NCBI GenBank assembly: GCA_934089255.1
Contig: CAKOJI010000041.1
Span: 1 to 7,308 of the forward strand
Reading direction: 5' to 3'
Source of the DNA: an uncultured Bacilli bacterium
Lineage (GTDB): Bacteria > Bacillota_I > Bacilli_A > RF39 > UBA660
Length of the DNA: 7,308 bases
A program made the translations under genes and the position numbers. The notes beneath the pieces are model-generated. The model saw only the letters and a list, made by a program, of their open reading frames with translations. It made no database searches and was not told the DNA's origin. Shown piece after piece: positions 5,930-7,308 of the stretch (positions are counted from its first letter, which is position 1; the number at the start of each line of letters is the position of its first letter).

Positions 5930-6802
5930 ATGAAAGAATATAAGAATTCTAATGAACTACTACATTATATAATATCAAAAGGTGTATCGGTTAATAATAA
6001 AGAAGATGCTTTAAACAAAATTAGAACTTATTCTTATTATTCAATCATAAATACTTATAAAAATGTATTTAAAAATACAAATAATGAGTATAAGAAAAAT
6101 GTATCTTTTGAAGAAATATTTTCTCTGTTTGAATTTGATAAAAATTTAAGAAGTATATTTTTAAAATATTCATTAGAAATTGAAATGATTTTAAAATCAT
6201 TATTAGCAGAAACAATATCTTCAAGGTATGGTACGCAAGACTATTTAATAAAAGAAAATTTTGATGATACAGTTAATGAAATAATCATTACTGAATCAAT
6301 TAATATTATTGAAGAAGAAATAAAGAAACAAAATGGAAAACATGAAGCAGTTACACATTATGTTAATGAATATGGTTTTATTCCACCATTTGTATTAACT
6401 AAAATTCTAACATTAGGAGAATTAAGCAGATTATACGCTATGTTAAAACAACCGGATAGACAAGATATAAGTAAAAACTTTAAATTATCAGATAAAGTAT
6501 TAAAACAAATTATTATAAATATGACAATGATTAGAAATATATGTGCTCATAATGATAGGTTATTTTCATTTCATAGTAAATTTAGAATATCATTTAAATA
6601 TATTGAGAAAAATTATAACGAAAAATCAGTCAATATTTATATGGTAATGAAATGTATGGAATGTTTATTACCTAAAGAAAAGAAAAAAGAATTTGTTAAA
6701 CTAATTTATAATGAAATAAAGATTTTAGATAGTAAACTTAAATCAATTAAAATAGATAATATTTTAAATATAATGGGTTTTTATAAGAATAATAACTTAT
6801 AA
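5930..6802 (+). CDS. Abi_2-family (AbiD/AbiF-type) HEPN protein, putative RNA-cleaving abortive-infection toxin
   Basis: A 290-residue soluble protein of normal length for the family. It has the conserved N-terminal part (NSNELLHYIISKGVSV; YYSIINTYKNVF), the core FEFDKNLRSIFLKYSLEIEMILKSLLAE (residues 67-94), and the HEPN catalytic motif R202-NICA-H207-N208 followed by R210, matching Rx4-6H of HEPN ribonucleases. The region GFIPPFVLTKILTLGELSRLY (149-169) is also typical. Abi_2 proteins block phage growth in lactococci, and HEPN domains of this motif generally cut RNA. AAAGGAAGTGA (5916-5926) gives a good ribosome binding site. The gene is flanked on both sides by near-identical structured RNAs and shares the promoter at 5834, so toxin with RNA antitoxin is a reasonable reading. 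Target RNA and phage range are unknown. Confidence 0.87.
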   Translation: MKEYKNSNELLHYIISKGVSVNNKEDALNKIRTYSYYSIINTYKNVFKNTNNEYKKNVSFEEIFSLFEFDKNLRSIFLKYSLEIEMILKSLLAETISSRYGTQDYLIKENFDDTVNEIIITESINIIEEEIKKQNGKHEAVTHYVNEYGFIPPFVLTKILTLGELSRLYAMLKQPDRQDISKNFKLSDKVLKQIIINMTMIRNICAHNDRLFSFHSKFRISFKYIEKNYNEKSVNIYMVMKCMECLLPKEKKKEFVKLIYNEIKILDSKLKSIKIDNILNIMGFYKNNNL

Positions 6803-6808
6803 AAGTTA

Positions 6809-6814
6809 TATACT
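6809..6814 (+). promoter_or_regulatory. Possible -10 box for RNA copy 2
   Basis: TATACT ends 7 nt before the first base of RNA copy 2, nearly the same distance as the -10 box of copy 1. No credible -35 is found 15-19 bp upstream. The RNA may instead arise from the 3' end of the HEPN mRNA, whose stop codon is only 18 nt away. Confidence 0.3.
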
Positions 6815-6820
6815 AATATT

Positions 6821-6857
6821 GATTGGTACTTATGAAACTTTTGAAGCCATAAGTCGT
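6821..6857 (+). ncRNA. Structured RNA copy 2, downstream of the HEPN gene
   Basis: This is the partner of the element at 5870-5906. The outer stem is ACTTATG (6828-6834) with CATAAGT (6848-6854), and the inner hairpin is CTT-TTG-AAG (6838-6846). Relative to copy 1, base 11 changes C to T with its partner 31 G to A, and base 13 changes G to T with its partner 29 C to A; base 22, in the loop, changes C to T. The unpaired flanks GATTGGT and CGT, and the GAAA joint before the inner hairpin, are identical, as expected for protein-contact or tertiary-contact sites. A dedicated terminator follows at once. Confidence 0.75.
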
Positions 6858-6858
6858 C

Positions 6859-6890
6859 AAATCCCTATGAAACATCATAGGGATTTTTTT
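6859..6890 (+). terminator. Strong intrinsic terminator ending the HEPN/RNA module
   Basis: Twelve consecutive base pairs form between 6859-6870 and 6875-6886 with the loop AACA; the core is CCCTATGA with TCATAGGG. The T run spans 6884-6890. It closes both RNA copy 2 and the HEPN transcript and separates the module from der. Confidence 0.9.
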
Positions 6891-7073
6891 AAAATAATTA
6901 AAGATACATTTAATGATATGTCTTTTTCAAATTGGAAAGACAGAAAAAATGCTTCGCAATTAATAAAATGGAAAATGATTTACTTTTAACTTTATTAAAT
7001 AAATTAAAATTGATAACATAACAAAAATTATTAGACACGTCCAAATACTAAAAATATATACTTTTAATTTTAT

Positions 7074-7102
7074 TTGTTAAAACTTATTTTGTATGTTAAA
7101 AT
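7074..7102 (+). promoter_or_regulatory. Promoter of der
   Basis: TTGTTA (7074-7079) and TAAAAT (7097-7102) stand 17 bp apart, and TG at 7094-7095 gives an extended -10. The start would be near 7109, close to the ribosome binding site, so the leader is short. Confidence 0.6.
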
Positions 7103-7126
7103 ATTTTTGTTAAAGGGAGTGATACT

Positions 7127-7308
7127 ATGCGTAAAACAGTATGTTTAATAGGAAGACCTAACACTGGTAAAAGTACTTTATTTAATAGATTAATAAACGA
7201 AAAAAAATCTATTATTGCTGATATGCCAGGAGTTACTAGAGATAGAATATATGGTATAGTAAATTATAAAGATAAAAGTTTTAATTTAATAGATACTGGT
7301 GGAATAGA
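7127..7308 (+). CDS. der: Ribosome assembly GTPase Der (EngA), N-terminal part, cut by window end
   Basis: Sixty full codons are present. GRPNTGKST (residues 9-17) is the G1/Walker A loop, GVTRDR (35-40) is the G2 region characteristic of Der, and LIDTGG (54-59) contains the G3 DxxG. Der is an essential GTPase with two tandem G domains that helps mature the 50S ribosomal subunit; only the start of the first G domain is visible. The usual NVGKS is NTGKS here, a tolerated change. AAAGGGAGTGA (7112-7122) is a good ribosome binding site 4 nt before the ATG. The gene marks core chromosome next to the HEPN module. Confidence 0.93.
   Translation, partial: MRKTVCLIGRPNTGKSTLFNRLINEKKSIIADMPGVTRDRIYGIVNYKDKSFNLIDTGGI

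Noticed and set aside
5870..6857. CRISPR-like or transposon-end interpretation of the flanking 37-nt repeats
   Set aside because: They are direct copies almost 1 kb apart around a non-transposase gene, with compensatory stem changes and promoter/terminator signals; mobile-element ends or CRISPR repeats would not show this pattern.
6867..6989. 40-codon plus-strand open frame starting inside the terminator after RNA copy 2
   Set aside because: Its ATG lies within the terminator hairpin and has no ribosome binding site; the product resembles no family I know. It might be a gene remnant, but this cannot be supported.
7031..7049. Possible insertion-sequence end around TTAGACACGTCCAAATA
   Set aside because: The GC-richer ACACGTCC looks out of place, but no matching inverted partner or transposase was found in the window.

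Overview
This very AT-rich window, with small spurts of G and C only in ribosome binding sites, terminators and one RNA pair, looks like a chromosomal piece of a low-GC Firmicutes/Bacilli-type bacterium, probably an uncultured gut lineage (inference from composition, AGGAGG-type ribosome binding sites, TTGACA/TATAAT-type promoters, and an LRR protein type I associate with such genomes). TGG encodes Trp, and a TGA stop sits inside a terminator, so the standard bacterial code fits.

Layout. Positions 1-1941 (minus strand) hold a two-gene operon: a radical SAM DNA-repair/modification protein with a C-terminal helix-hairpin-helix and a sliding-clamp-like tail, then its usual DUF4130 partner, overlapping by 8 bp and cut by the window edge. 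Its promoter is overlaid by two tandem LexA-box-like palindromes. Diverging from it (plus) is a 600-residue leucine-rich-repeat protein of unknown function, followed by a 51-codon membrane peptide. A 119-aa small protein lies on the minus strand, back to back with a VanZ-RDD fusion membrane protein (plus) that ends in a clear terminator.

The most interesting part is 5834-6890. A strong promoter fires straight into a 37-nt hairpin RNA followed by seven T's, then comes an Abi_2/AbiF-type HEPN protein with its RNCAHN-like catalytic motif, then a second copy of the same 37-nt RNA and a strong terminator. The two RNA copies differ at five positions: four form two compensatory base-pair changes and the fifth is in a loop. 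This is direct evidence for a conserved RNA structure. I read the unit as an RNA-associated HEPN toxin / abortive-infection module, plausibly an RNA antitoxin in two copies. The window ends in the start of the housekeeping GTPase gene der, so the module sits next to core genome.

How the genes work together: the radical SAM/DUF4130 pair is one functional unit (DNA damage). The HEPN gene and its two flanking RNAs are another (defence or toxin-antitoxin). The LRR, 51-aa, 119-aa and VanZ-RDD genes each appear to have their own promoter and show no obvious shared pathway.
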